From positions 186,001 through 250,000 of the forward strand of contig JAHBZT010000003.1 in NCBI GenBank assembly GCA_019635315.1: 64,000 bases of DNA. Reading direction: 5' to 3'. Shown piece by piece: positions 50,956 to 61,584 of the stretch. The notes beneath the pieces are model-generated. The model worked only from the letters and a program-made list of their open reading frames with translations, had not been told where the DNA came from and ran no database searches. Numbering within the stretch: the first letter of the stretch is position 1; the number at the start of each line of letters is the position of its first letter. This stretch comes from Rubrivivax sp. (GTDB lineage: Bacteria > Pseudomonadota > Gammaproteobacteria > Burkholderiales > Burkholderiaceae_C). Made by a program: the position numbers and the translations under genes.

Positions 50956-52266
50956 ATGGCCGACCTGCTGTACCTGGTGCACCGCCTGCCTTACCCGCCC
51001 AACAAGGGCGACAAGGTGCGCTCGTACCACCTGCTGCAGCACCTGCGGCGCCACCACCGCGTGCACCTGGGCACCTTCGTCGACGACCCGGCCGACGAGG
51101 CCCACCTGCCGCAGCTGCGCCAGTGGTGCGCCAGCGTGCATGCCGTGCGCCTGCACCCGCTGCGCTCGCGCCTGGCCAGCCTGCGCGGGCTGCTGACCGG
51201 CGACTCGCTGACCGAGCATGTCTACCGCGACGCGGGCCTCGCGCGCTGGGTGAACGAGACGCTGGCGCGCGAGCGCATCGCCGCCGCGGTGGTGTTCTCG
51301 TCGGCGATGGCGCCCTACGTGATGGGGCGCGCGGACCTGCCGCTGCTGGCCGACCTGGTCGACGTCGACTCGGCCAAGTGGAGCGCCTACGCGCCGCAGC
51401 ACCGCTGGCCGATGTCCTGGCTGTACCGGCGCGAGGGCCGCACGCTGCTGCAGCTGGAGCGCCGCATCGCCGCCGGCGCGCGCCGCAGCTTCTTCGCCAC
51501 GGAGAAGGAGGCGGAGCTCTTCGGTGGCCTGGCTCCGGACGTGGCCGGCCGCGTGGAGGCCATGGACAACGGCGTCGATGCCGCCTATTTCGCACCCGAC
51601 GACGCACGGCCCGCGCCGTTCGCGCCGGGCGAGACGCCGCTGGTCTTCACCGGCGCGATGGACTTCGGGCCCAACGTCGACGCCGTAACCTGGTTCGCGC
51701 GCGAGGTGCTGCCGGCGCTGCGTGCCGGGCGCCCAGGCTTGCGTTTCCACATCGTCGGCCGCAGTCCGGCGCCGGCGGTGCGCGCGCTGGCCGAGGACCC
51801 GGCCGCCGGCGTCGTCGTCACCGGCACGGTGCCCGACGTGCGGCCCTACCTGCAGCATGCGGCGGTGGTCGTCGCACCGCTGCGGCTGGCGCGCGGCATC
51901 CAGAACAAGGTGCTGGAGGCGATGGCGATGGCGCGGCCGGTCGTCGCTGCCACCGCCTGCGTCGAGGCGCTGGTCGCCGAGCCCGGCGGCGAGTTGCTGG
52001 CCGCCGGCGACGCGGCCGAGTACGTGCGCTGCATCGAGTTGCTGCTGCGCGTGCCGGACCGGGCCGACGCGATGGGTGTCGCCGGCCGCCAGCGCGTGCT
52101 GCGCTCCTACACCTGGGACGCCCACCTGGCGGTCATCGACCGCCACCTGGCGGCGCTGACCGGCCGCGGCGACAGCGTCGTCACCGTACCGCAGCCGCTG
52201 GCCGACGCGCCGCCCGCCACGCCGGCCGGGGCGTCGCTGCTGCGCCGCATGGGAGTTGCCTCGTGA
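50956..52266 (+). CDS. XrtA-locus glycosyltransferase, TIGR03087-like (copy 1)
   Basis: A 436-residue GT4-type enzyme. The N-terminus LYLVHRLPYPPNKGDKVRSY is the family signature, with VFTGAMDFGPNVDAV in the donor domain and LRLARGIQNKVLEAMAMARP with the EX7E-type Glu. A paralogue lies at 62486. It overlaps the exosortase gene by four bases (GTGA). The sugar is unknown. Confidence 0.9.
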   Translation: MADLLYLVHRLPYPPNKGDKVRSYHLLQHLRRHHRVHLGTFVDDPADEAHLPQLRQWCASVHAVRLHPLRSRLASLRGLLTGDSLTEHVYRDAGLARWVNETLARERIAAAVVFSSAMAPYVMGRADLPLLADLVDVDSAKWSAYAPQHRWPMSWLYRREGRTLLQLERRIAAGARRSFFATEKEAELFGGLAPDVAGRVEAMDNGVDAAYFAPDDARPAPFAPGETPLVFTGAMDFGPNVDAVTWFAREVLPALRAGRPGLRFHIVGRSPAPAVRALAEDPAAGVVVTGTVPDVRPYLQHAAVVVAPLRLARGIQNKVLEAMAMARPVVAATACVEALVAEPGGELLAAGDAAEYVRCIELLLRVPDRADAMGVAGRQRVLRSYTWDAHLAVIDRHLAALTGRGDSVVTVPQPLADAPPATPAGASLLRRMGVAS

Positions 52267-53840
52267 GTGCCGTGATGACGCCGCCGGCCGCCCCGCTGCT
52301 CGGCGCCGCCTGGCGCCACGCGCTGCCGGCCCTGGTGCTGGTGCTGCTGGCGCTGCTGGGTCTGTACCACCAGACGATGGCCGCGATGGTCGGCATCTGG
52401 CTGCGCTCGGACACCTTCGCACATGCCATCCTGGTGCCGCCGATCACGCTGTGGCTGGTCTGGCGGCTGCGCCACCGCGTGGCCTCGGTCGCGCCGCGGC
52501 CGCAGCCCTGGCTGCTGGCGGCGCTGGCGATCGCCGCGCTGGGCTGGCTGGTCGGCGACCTCGCCGGCGTCAATGCGCTGACGCAGCTGATGCTGACCGC
52601 GCTGCTGGTGCTGGCGGTGCCGGCGGTGCTGGGCTGGGCGGTGGCGCGCGAACTTGCGTTCCCGCTCGCCTTCCTGTTCTTCATGGTCCCGATCGGCGAA
52701 TTCATGATGCCGAAGATGATGGACTGGACGGCCGACTTCACGGTCGCCGCGCTGCAGCTCAGCGGCATCCCGGTCTATCGTGAGGGGCTGCAGTTCGTGA
52801 TCCCGTCGGGCAACTGGTCGGTGGTCGAGGCCTGCAGCGGCGTGCGCTACCTGATCGCGTCGTTCATGGTCGGCACGCTGTTCGCGTACCTCAACTACCG
52901 CTCGACCCGGCGGCGGCTCGTCTTCTGCCTGGTCGCCATCGCGGTGCCCATCGTCGCCAACTGGGTGCGCGCCTACATCATCGTGATGCTGGGTCACCTG
53001 TCGGGCAACACCATCGCGGTCGGCGTGGATCATCTGGTCTACGGCTGGGTCTTCTTCGGCATCGTGATCGGCTTCATGTTCTTCATCGGCGCCAAGTGGT
53101 CGGAACCCGACGGCAACCGCAACGCGGCGCTGCCGCCGCCGGCCGCCGCGGCCGTTTCGGGACGCGCAGCGCCGATGGCGCTGCACTGGATCGTGGCAGC
53201 CGCGACAGTAGCGATCGCGGCCGCGCCGCATGCGGCGGCCTGGCAGCTCGAGCGCACCGGAGCCGCAGCGTCGGCTCCGGCACTGGCGCTGCCCGATGTG
53301 CCGCGCTGGTCGGCCGTGGACGATCCCCCGTTGCTGACGCCCGCATTCGCAGCGCCCTCGGCTGAGGTGCTTCAGGTCTACCGGCAGGATGATCGCGCGG
53401 TCACCGTTCATGTGGCCTACTACCGGCACCAGGGGTATGGCCGCAAGTTGGTCAGCTCGCAGAACCAGCTGGTGAGCTCGGAGGACAGGCGCTGGAACCG
53501 CAGCACCAGCGGCCGGCGCGGTGTCGAGGCCGGCGGGCGTGTGGTCGAGTTCGCTAGCCACGAACTGCTTGGCGGCCGCACGCCCGGTGCCACCGTGCGC
53601 CAGCGCCTGGACGTGCGCCAGGTGCTGTGGGCCGGCGGCCGCTTCACGACCAGCCCGCAGGTCGCGACCCTGCTGTCGGTGGCCGGCCGCCTGACCGGCC
53701 AGGGCGACGACGCCGCGGCGCTCACCTTCTACGTCGAGGGCGAGGATGCCGCGGCCACGCAGCGCGTGCTGGACGACTTCCTCCGCGAACATCTCGGCAG
53801 TTTCGAGGCCCGGCTGCAGGTGGCGCGCAGCGTGCGCTGA
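52263..53840 (+). CDS. xrtA: Exosortase A fused to an EpsI domain
   Basis: A 525-residue inner-membrane transpeptidase-like enzyme that cleaves PEP-CTERM proteins. Residues 1-280 hold about eight membrane helices with the catalytic Cys in VVEACSGVRY (about 191), Arg in ANWVRAY (about 236) and His in VGVDHLVYG (about 256). The rest (about 300-525) is a periplasmic EpsI/DUF3485 domain after one more helix. GTG 52263 overlaps the preceding stop; ATG 52275 is possible. In many genomes EpsI is a separate gene, though the fused form is typical of exosortase A. Confidence 0.96.
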   Translation: MSAVMTPPAAPLLGAAWRHALPALVLVLLALLGLYHQTMAAMVGIWLRSDTFAHAILVPPITLWLVWRLRHRVASVAPRPQPWLLAALAIAALGWLVGDLAGVNALTQLMLTALLVLAVPAVLGWAVARELAFPLAFLFFMVPIGEFMMPKMMDWTADFTVAALQLSGIPVYREGLQFVIPSGNWSVVEACSGVRYLIASFMVGTLFAYLNYRSTRRRLVFCLVAIAVPIVANWVRAYIIVMLGHLSGNTIAVGVDHLVYGWVFFGIVIGFMFFIGAKWSEPDGNRNAALPPPAAAAVSGRAAPMALHWIVAAATVAIAAAPHAAAWQLERTGAAASAPALALPDVPRWSAVDDPPLLTPAFAAPSAEVLQVYRQDDRAVTVHVAYYRHQGYGRKLVSSQNQLVSSEDRRWNRSTSGRRGVEAGGRVVEFASHELLGGRTPGATVRQRLDVRQVLWAGGRFTTSPQVATLLSVAGRLTGQGDDAAALTFYVEGEDAAATQRVLDDFLREHLGSFEARLQVARSVR

Positions 53841-53915
53841 AAATTGCCGACTCACCGGCGGCCGCCGCCGGCATCATCCCTTTCGCGCGTACCGCACTAC
53901 AGGATCCTGATCAAG

Positions 53916-55196
<1,281 letters not shown>

Positions 55197-55207
55197 CCGC
55201 CACGCCC

Positions 55208-56377
55208 ATGGCCGGCGCCGGCGACCCGCGCCCGCTGGTCGCCCATGTCGTCTACCGCTTCGCGGTCGGCGGCCTGGAGAACGGGGTCGTCAACCTGATC
55301 AACCGCATGCCGGCCGACCGCTGGCGGCATGTGGTGCTGTCGCTGACCGACGTGGACGCGGCCTTCGCGGCGCGCATCACTCGCGACGACGTGCGCTGCC
55401 TCGCGCTGGCCAAGCCGCCGGGGCAGGGCTTCCGGCAGTGGCCGCGCTGGACGCGGCTGCTGCGCGAGCTGCGCCCGGACCTCGTGCACACGCGCAACCT
55501 GGCCGCGCTGGAGATGCAGCCCGCCGCCTGGGCCGCCGGCGTGCGCGCGCGCGTGCATGGCGAGCACGGGCGCGACATCGAGGACATGCACGGCACCAGC
55601 CGCCGCCACCGCTGGATGCGCCGGCTGCACCGGCCCTTCGTGCAGCACTGGGTGGCGCTGTCGGGCGAGCTGGAGGGTTATCTGCACGACGCCGTCGGCG
55701 TGCCGGCGGCGCGCGTCACGCGCATCTGCAACGGCGTCGACGACCGGCGCTTCGCGCCGGCGCCCGACGGCGGCCGCCAGCCCATCGCCGGCAGCCCGTT
55801 CAACGACCCGCGGCTGTGGCTGCTGGGCACCGTCGGCCGCATGCAGACGGTGAAGGCGCAGCCGCTGCTGGTGCAGGCCTTCGCGCAGGCGCTGCGCGAG
55901 CGGCCGGCGCTGGCCGAACGCACCCGGCTGGTGCTGGTCGGCGACGGCCCGCTGCGCGCCGAGTGCGAGATGCGGGCCCGCGAAGCCGGCATCGCGCCGC
56001 TGGTCTGGCTGGCCGGCGAACGCAGCGATGTGCCGGATGTCATGCGGGGGCTCGATTGTTTTGCGCTGCCGTCGCTGGCCGAAGGCATCTCGAATACCAT
56101 CCTCGAGGCCATGGCGAGCGGGCTGCCCGTGCTGGCCACACGCGTGGGCGGCAATGCCGAACTCCTGGCCGATGGCGAGACCGGCGAGATCGTCCCGCCG
56201 GGCGACGTGGCGGCGCTGGCTTCGGCGATCGGGCGCTGGGCGGCCGACCCGGCACGCGCCGCGGCGGCAGGGCAGGCCGGACGCCGGCGCGTGGAACGGC
56301 AGTTCAGCCTGGGCGCGATGGTGGCGGCCTACGAAGGCGTCTACCGGCGCGTGCTGGGCGGCAGGGCGATGGAGTGA
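55208..56377 (+). CDS. XrtA-locus glycosyltransferase, TIGR03088-like
   Basis: A 389-residue GT4 enzyme. The start VAHVVYRFAVGGLENGVVNL is the family hallmark. VNLINRMP and GTVGRMQTVKAQPLLVQAF follow, and EGISNTILEAMASGLPVLAT carries the donor-site glutamates. It lies 11 bases after the dehydrogenase and 11 before the amidotransferase gene. It probably adds one sugar to the EPS repeat. Confidence 0.91.
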   Translation: MAGAGDPRPLVAHVVYRFAVGGLENGVVNLINRMPADRWRHVVLSLTDVDAAFAARITRDDVRCLALAKPPGQGFRQWPRWTRLLRELRPDLVHTRNLAALEMQPAAWAAGVRARVHGEHGRDIEDMHGTSRRHRWMRRLHRPFVQHWVALSGELEGYLHDAVGVPAARVTRICNGVDDRRFAPAPDGGRQPIAGSPFNDPRLWLLGTVGRMQTVKAQPLLVQAFAQALRERPALAERTRLVLVGDGPLRAECEMRAREAGIAPLVWLAGERSDVPDVMRGLDCFALPSLAEGISNTILEAMASGLPVLATRVGGNAELLADGETGEIVPPGDVAALASAIGRWAADPARAAAAGQAGRRRVERQFSLGAMVAAYEGVYRRVLGGRAME

Positions 56378-56388
56378 GCTGACGAGTC

Positions 56389-58332
56389 ATGTGCGGAATC
56401 ACCGGCGTCTTCGACACCCGCGGCACCCGCGCGGTCGACCGTGCGGCGTTGGCGCGCATGAACGACTCGCAGCATCATCGGGGCCCCGACGAGGGCAGTC
56501 TGCATGCCGAGCCTGGCCTGGGATTTGGCCACCGGCGGTTGTCCATCATCGACGTCGCCACCGGCCAGCAGCCGCTGTTCAACGAAGACGGCAGCGTGTG
56601 CATCGTCTTCAACGGCGAGATCTACAACTTCCAGGAACTGGTGCCCGAGCTGGAAGCGCTGGGTCACCGCTTCCGCACCCGCAGCGACACCGAGGTCATT
56701 GTCCACGCCTGGGAGGCCTGGGGCGAGGCCTGCGTGAAGCGGCTGCGTGGCATGTTCGCCTTCGCGCTGTGGGACCGCAACAAGCAGACGCTGTTCATGG
56801 CGCGCGACCGTCTCGGTGTCAAGCCGCTTTTCTACGCCGTCCTCGACGACGGCTTGCTGCTCTTCGGCAGCGAGCTGAAGTCCGTGCTTGCGCACGGCGG
56901 CCTGCGGCGCGACATCGACCCGCTGGCCATCGAGGAGTACTTCGCGCTCGGCTACGTGGCCGAGCCGCGAACCATCTTCAAGCAGGCCCGCAAGCTGTCG
57001 CCCGGCCACCTGCTGACCTGGCGCCGCGGCACGGCCGAGCCCAGGCCGCGTCCTTACTGGGACATCAACTTCACGCTGGGCAACCCGATCGGCGTCGAGG
57101 ATGCCTGCGAGGAGCTGCGCGCGCGGCTTCGCGAATCCGTCCGGCTGCGCCTGATCTCCGAGGTGCCGCTGGGTGCTTTCCTCTCCGGCGGCGTCGACAG
57201 CAGCGCAGTCGTGGCCACGATGGCCGGCCTGTCCGACACGCCGGTGCGCACCTGCAGCATCGCCTTCGACGATCCGCAGTTCGACGAGGCGGCCTTCGCG
57301 CACACCGTGGCCGACCGCTACCGCACCGACCACCATGTCGAGACCGTGCGCAGCGACGACTTCGATCTCGTCGACACGCTGGCGCACCTGTACGACGAGC
57401 CCTACGCCGACAGCTCGGCCATCCCCACCTACCGGGTTTGCCAGCTGGCACGTAAGCGCGTCACCGTCGCCTTGTCCGGCGACGGCGGCGACGAGAGCTT
57501 CGGTGGCTACCGCCGCTACCGCATGCACCTGATGGAGGAGCGCCTGCGCGGCGCGTTGCCGATGGGCCTGCGCAAGCCGCTGTTCGGTGCTCTGGGTAGG
57601 CTGTACCCCAAGGCCGACTGGGCGCCGCGCGTGCTGCGCGCCAAGACCACCTTCGAGGGCATGGCACGTACCTCGGTGGAGGCCTACTTCCATTCGGTCA
57701 GCATCCTGCGCGGCACGATGCGCGAGCAGCTGTTCAGCCCGGCGTTCAGGCGTGCACTGGGCGGCTACGACGCGCAGCAGGTCTTCGAGCGCCACGCCGC
57801 CGAGGCGCAGACCGACGACCCGCTGGCGCTGATCCAGTACCTGGACCTGAAGACCTATCTTGTAGGCGACATCAACACCAAGGTCGACCGCGCCAGCATG
57901 GCCCACAGCCTGGAGGTGCGCGAGCCGCTGATGGACCACCCGCTGGTCGAGTGGCTGGCCACGCTGCCGAGCAACCTGAAGATCCGCGGTCAGGAGGGCA
58001 AGTTCCTGCTGAAGAAGGCCATGGAGCCAGCGCTGCCGCGCGACATCCTGTACCGGCCCAAGATGGGCTTCTCGGTGCCGCTGGCGCGCTGGTTCCGCGG
58101 CCCGCTGCGCCACCGCGTGCGCGAGGCGGTGCTCGGCGACCGGCTGCTTTCGACCGGCTGGTTTGACGAGGGTTTCCTTCGCCAGCTCGTGGACACGCAC
58201 CAGAACGGCAGCCGCGACCACAGCTCGCCGCTGTGGACACTTCTGATGTTCGAGGCCTTCTTGAGGCAGGGGACGGATCATCGCGCGATGCCCGCTGCTG
58301 CGCGTCCAACCCAGGCCGAGGCACTGGTCTGA
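56389..58332 (+). CDS. XrtA/PEP-CTERM amidotransferase (asparagine synthase-like, TIGR03108)
   Basis: A 647-residue glutamine-dependent amidotransferase. The nucleophile is Cys2 (MCGITGVFD), with the Ntn domain reading HHRGPDEG and FNGEIYNF. The synthetase domain has the PP-loop SGGVDSSA (about 266) and SGDGGDESFGGY. It is thought to amidate uronic acid residues of the EPS, in line with the dehydrogenase upstream. A second, different amidotransferase lies at 59592. Confidence 0.94.
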   Translation: MCGITGVFDTRGTRAVDRAALARMNDSQHHRGPDEGSLHAEPGLGFGHRRLSIIDVATGQQPLFNEDGSVCIVFNGEIYNFQELVPELEALGHRFRTRSDTEVIVHAWEAWGEACVKRLRGMFAFALWDRNKQTLFMARDRLGVKPLFYAVLDDGLLLFGSELKSVLAHGGLRRDIDPLAIEEYFALGYVAEPRTIFKQARKLSPGHLLTWRRGTAEPRPRPYWDINFTLGNPIGVEDACEELRARLRESVRLRLISEVPLGAFLSGGVDSSAVVATMAGLSDTPVRTCSIAFDDPQFDEAAFAHTVADRYRTDHHVETVRSDDFDLVDTLAHLYDEPYADSSAIPTYRVCQLARKRVTVALSGDGGDESFGGYRRYRMHLMEERLRGALPMGLRKPLFGALGRLYPKADWAPRVLRAKTTFEGMARTSVEAYFHSVSILRGTMREQLFSPAFRRALGGYDAQQVFERHAAEAQTDDPLALIQYLDLKTYLVGDINTKVDRASMAHSLEVREPLMDHPLVEWLATLPSNLKIRGQEGKFLLKKAMEPALPRDILYRPKMGFSVPLARWFRGPLRHRVREAVLGDRLLSTGWFDEGFLRQLVDTHQNGSRDHSSPLWTLLMFEAFLRQGTDHRAMPAAARPTQAEALV

Positions 58333-58353
58333 GGTCGGGGCACCAATCGCACG

Positions 58354-59571
58354 ATGCGCATCCTCCACGTCCTGGACCACAGCATCCCGCTGCACAGCGG
58401 CTATACGTTCCGCACGTTGGCCATCCTGCGCGAGCAGCGCCGCCGCGGCTGGGAGTCGCTGCAGCTCACGACGCCCAAGCAGGGCGCGGGCGAGGCGCGG
58501 GAGGAGGCTGTCGACGGCCTGCGCCTGCTACGCACGCCCAGCCGCCCCGGCACCGGGTTGCTGGAGCAGATGCGGCTGACCGCCGCGCGCATCGCCGAGG
58601 TCGTGCGCGACGAGCGACCGGACCTCATCCACGCCCACTCGCCGGTGCTCAATGCACTGCCCGCGCTATGGGTGCGGCTGACGCAGCGCCTGCCGGTGGT
58701 CTACGAGATGCGTGCGTCCTGGGAGGACGCCGGCGTCGATCACGGCACGGTGCGCCCGGGCAGCGCGCGCTACCGTGCCTCGCGCGCGCTGGAGAGCTTC
58801 GCACTGCACCGCGCCGACCAGGTGACGACCATCTGCGAAGGCCTGCGCGGCGACATCGTCGCGCGCGGCGTGCCGGCCGACAAGGTGACCGTGATCCCGA
58901 ATGCCGTGGATGTCGCAAGCTTCCGCTTCGGCGTGCCGGCCGACCCGGCGCTGCTGTCGCGGCTGGGCCTGACCGGCTGCACGGTGATCGGCTTCGCCGG
59001 TTCGTTCTACGGCTACGAGGGCCTGCACCTGCTGGTCGATGCCGTCGGCCGGCTGCTGCCGGCGCGGCCGGACCTGCGGCTGCTGCTGGTCGGCGGGGGC
59101 CCGCAGGAGGCCGCGCTCAAGGAACAGGTGGCATCTGCCGGGCTGCAGCAGCAGGTCCTGTTCACCGGGCGTGTGCCGCACGCCGAGGTGCAACGCTACT
59201 ACGAGCTGATCGACCTGCTGGCCTATCCGCGGCTGCCGATCCGCCTGACCGAACTGGTCACGCCCTTGAAGCCGCTGGAGGCCATGGCGCAGGGCCGCGT
59301 CTTCGTCGCCAGCGATGTCGGCGGCCACCGCGAGCTGGTGCGTCACGGCGAGACCGGCTACCTGTGCCCGGCCGGCGACGCCGCCGCGCTGGCCACCGCA
59401 CTGTCCGACGCACTGGCGCGGCGCGACGAATGGCCGGCGCTGCGCGAGCGCGCACGCCGCTTCGTCGAGCAGGAACGCACCTGGGTCGACAGCGTCGCGC
59501 GCTACGCCGAGGTTTACCGGCATGCGCTGGCGCGCCGCGGCCGCGCGCTGCCCGCGGCCCTCGGCGCCTGA
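58354..59571 (+). CDS. Exosortase A system-associated glycosyltransferase (TIGR04063-like)
   Basis: A 405-residue GT4 enzyme. The start ILHVLDHSIPLHSGYTFRT is typical of the TIGR04063 family. GSFYGYEGLHLLVDAV and LTELVTPLKPLEAMAQGRVF follow, the latter with the donor-site Glu. It lies between two amidotransferase genes. Confidence 0.91.
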   Translation: MRILHVLDHSIPLHSGYTFRTLAILREQRRRGWESLQLTTPKQGAGEAREEAVDGLRLLRTPSRPGTGLLEQMRLTAARIAEVVRDERPDLIHAHSPVLNALPALWVRLTQRLPVVYEMRASWEDAGVDHGTVRPGSARYRASRALESFALHRADQVTTICEGLRGDIVARGVPADKVTVIPNAVDVASFRFGVPADPALLSRLGLTGCTVIGFAGSFYGYEGLHLLVDAVGRLLPARPDLRLLLVGGGPQEAALKEQVASAGLQQQVLFTGRVPHAEVQRYYELIDLLAYPRLPIRLTELVTPLKPLEAMAQGRVFVASDVGGHRELVRHGETGYLCPAGDAAALATALSDALARRDEWPALRERARRFVEQERTWVDSVARYAEVYRHALARRGRALPAALGA

Positions 59572-59591
59572 GGCGGGACAGGCAGCGCGAC

Positions 59592-61565
59592 ATGTGCGGC
59601 ATCCACGGCCTGGTGCAGCTGGACGGCAGTCCGGTGCTGCCGCAATGGCTCAGCGCGATGGGCGACGTCACCGCCCACCGCGGCCCCGACGACGAGGGCC
59701 AGCACATCGACGCCGCCTGCGGCATCGCGATGCGGCGCCTGTCCATCATCGACCTCGCCGGTGGCCACCAGCCCATCTCCAACGCCGACGGCTCGCTGAC
59801 CATCGTCTGCAACGGCGAGATCTACAACTACCGCGAACTGCGCGACGAACTGCGCGCCCGCGGCCATGTCTTCGCCACCGGCTCCGACAGCGAGACCCTG
59901 CTGCACGGTTATGCCGAATGGGGTGACGAGGTCGTGCAGCACCTCAACGGCATGTTCGACTTCGCGCTGTGGGACGCACGCCGGCGCCGGCTGCTGATCG
60001 GCCGCGACCGCCTGGGCGTCAAACCGCTGTACGTCATGCAGGACGGCCGCCGGCTCGCCTTCGCGACCGAGGCCAAGGCCCTGCTGAAGCTGCCGGGCGT
60101 GCGCACGGCGCTGGACCGCGAGGCGCTGGCCGAGTACCTGCACCTGGGCTATGTGCCAGCGCCGCTGAGCCTGTTCCAGGGCATCCGCAAGCTGCCGCCG
60201 GCCACGCTGCTGTCCGTGGAGCTGGGCGGTGCGCAGCCGCAGGTGCGCGAGTGGCGCTGGTGGCGGCTGCCGGCGCGGGTCGACCGGTCGGTGAGCGGGG
60301 ACGAATGGGTGCAGCGCATCCGCGAAGGCATCGACCGCGCGGTGCACCTGCAGATGGTCAGCGACGTGCCCATCGGCGCCTTCCTCTCCGGCGGCGTGGA
60401 CAGCAGCGCCGTCGTCGCGGCCATGGCGCGCCATAGCGCGCAGCCCCTGCGCACCTACGCGATCGGCTTCGAGGGCGGCACGGCCGAGCAGCTGTACAAC
60501 GAGCTGCCCTACGCGCGCCGCGTGGCACAGCTGTTCGGCACCGAGCACCACGAGATCGTCGTGCGGCCGGACGTGGTGGGCCTGCTGCCGCGCCTGGTCT
60601 GGCACCTGGACGAGCCGATCGCCGACTCGGCCTTCATCACCACCTACCTGGTCAGCGAATTCGCGCGCCGCGACGTCAAGGTCATCCTCTCCGGCGTCGG
60701 TGGCGACGAGCTCTTCGGCGGCTACCGGCGCTACCTGGGCGGCCACTATGCGCAACGTTTCAACGCGCTGCCGGGCTGGGCGCGACGCGTGGCCAGCGCC
60801 ACCGCGTCGCGGCTGCCGGCCGACCGCCATCACAAGTGGCTCAATGTCGCCCGCCTCGCCAAGGGCTTCGTCGCCAGTGCGGAGATGGCTGCCGACGAGC
60901 GCTACCGCAGCTACCTGCAGGTGCTGGCCCGGGACGGCGTGGCCGGGTTGCTGCTGGATGCGCCGCCACCGGGCGACGACCGTCTGGCCGCTGCCTTCGC
61001 CATGGCCGGCAGCGACGACGAGCTCAACCGCCTGTTCGCCGTCGACGCCGAGACCCAGCTGCCCGACGACCTGCTGCTGCTGACCGACAAGATGAGCATG
61101 GCCGTCAGCCTGGAATGCCGCGTGCCGCTGCTGGACCACGAACTGGTCGAACTGGCGGCCGCGATCCCTGGCGAGCTGAAGGTCAGGGGCGGCCGACTCA
61201 AGCACCTGATGAAGTCGGCGCTGGCGCCGACGCTGCCCGCAGACATCCTGGACCGCGCCAAGCGCGGCTTCGGCACACCGATGGGCGCCTGGCTGAAGAA
61301 GGAGCTGCTGGCCGTGGTGCGCGAACTGCTGTCGAGCACCGCCGTGCGCCGGCGCGGCCTGTTCCGCCCCGAGGCCGTGGCCGCGCTGGTGGCAGACCAC
61401 GAGACCAACCGCAGCGACGGCACCGACGCGCTGCTGGCGCTGTTGAACCTGGAGGTCTGGAGCCGCGTCTACCTGGATCGGCGTGCGCCGGACGACGTGG
61501 CCGACGAGCTGCGGGCGCTCTCCGCGCCGCGGTCACGCATGCATGTCCAATCCGAGCCGGCCTAG
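59592..61565 (+). CDS. asnB: Second asparagine synthase-like amidotransferase
   Basis: A 657-residue class II glutamine amidotransferase with Cys2 (MCGIHGLVQ), HRGPDDEG, NGEIYNYREL, PP-loop SGGVDSSA (about 266) and SGVGGDELFGGY. It is only moderately like the gene at 56389, so it is not a recent duplicate. Location in the EPS operon suggests a second amidation of the polymer rather than asparagine synthesis; general AsnB function cannot be excluded. Confidence 0.88.
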   Translation: MCGIHGLVQLDGSPVLPQWLSAMGDVTAHRGPDDEGQHIDAACGIAMRRLSIIDLAGGHQPISNADGSLTIVCNGEIYNYRELRDELRARGHVFATGSDSETLLHGYAEWGDEVVQHLNGMFDFALWDARRRRLLIGRDRLGVKPLYVMQDGRRLAFATEAKALLKLPGVRTALDREALAEYLHLGYVPAPLSLFQGIRKLPPATLLSVELGGAQPQVREWRWWRLPARVDRSVSGDEWVQRIREGIDRAVHLQMVSDVPIGAFLSGGVDSSAVVAAMARHSAQPLRTYAIGFEGGTAEQLYNELPYARRVAQLFGTEHHEIVVRPDVVGLLPRLVWHLDEPIADSAFITTYLVSEFARRDVKVILSGVGGDELFGGYRRYLGGHYAQRFNALPGWARRVASATASRLPADRHHKWLNVARLAKGFVASAEMAADERYRSYLQVLARDGVAGLLLDAPPPGDDRLAAAFAMAGSDDELNRLFAVDAETQLPDDLLLLTDKMSMAVSLECRVPLLDHELVELAAAIPGELKVRGGRLKHLMKSALAPTLPADILDRAKRGFGTPMGAWLKKELLAVVRELLSSTAVRRRGLFRPEAVAALVADHETNRSDGTDALLALLNLEVWSRVYLDRRAPDDVADELRALSAPRSRMHVQSEPA

Positions 61566-61584
61566 CGACGAACGGAGATCCCGG

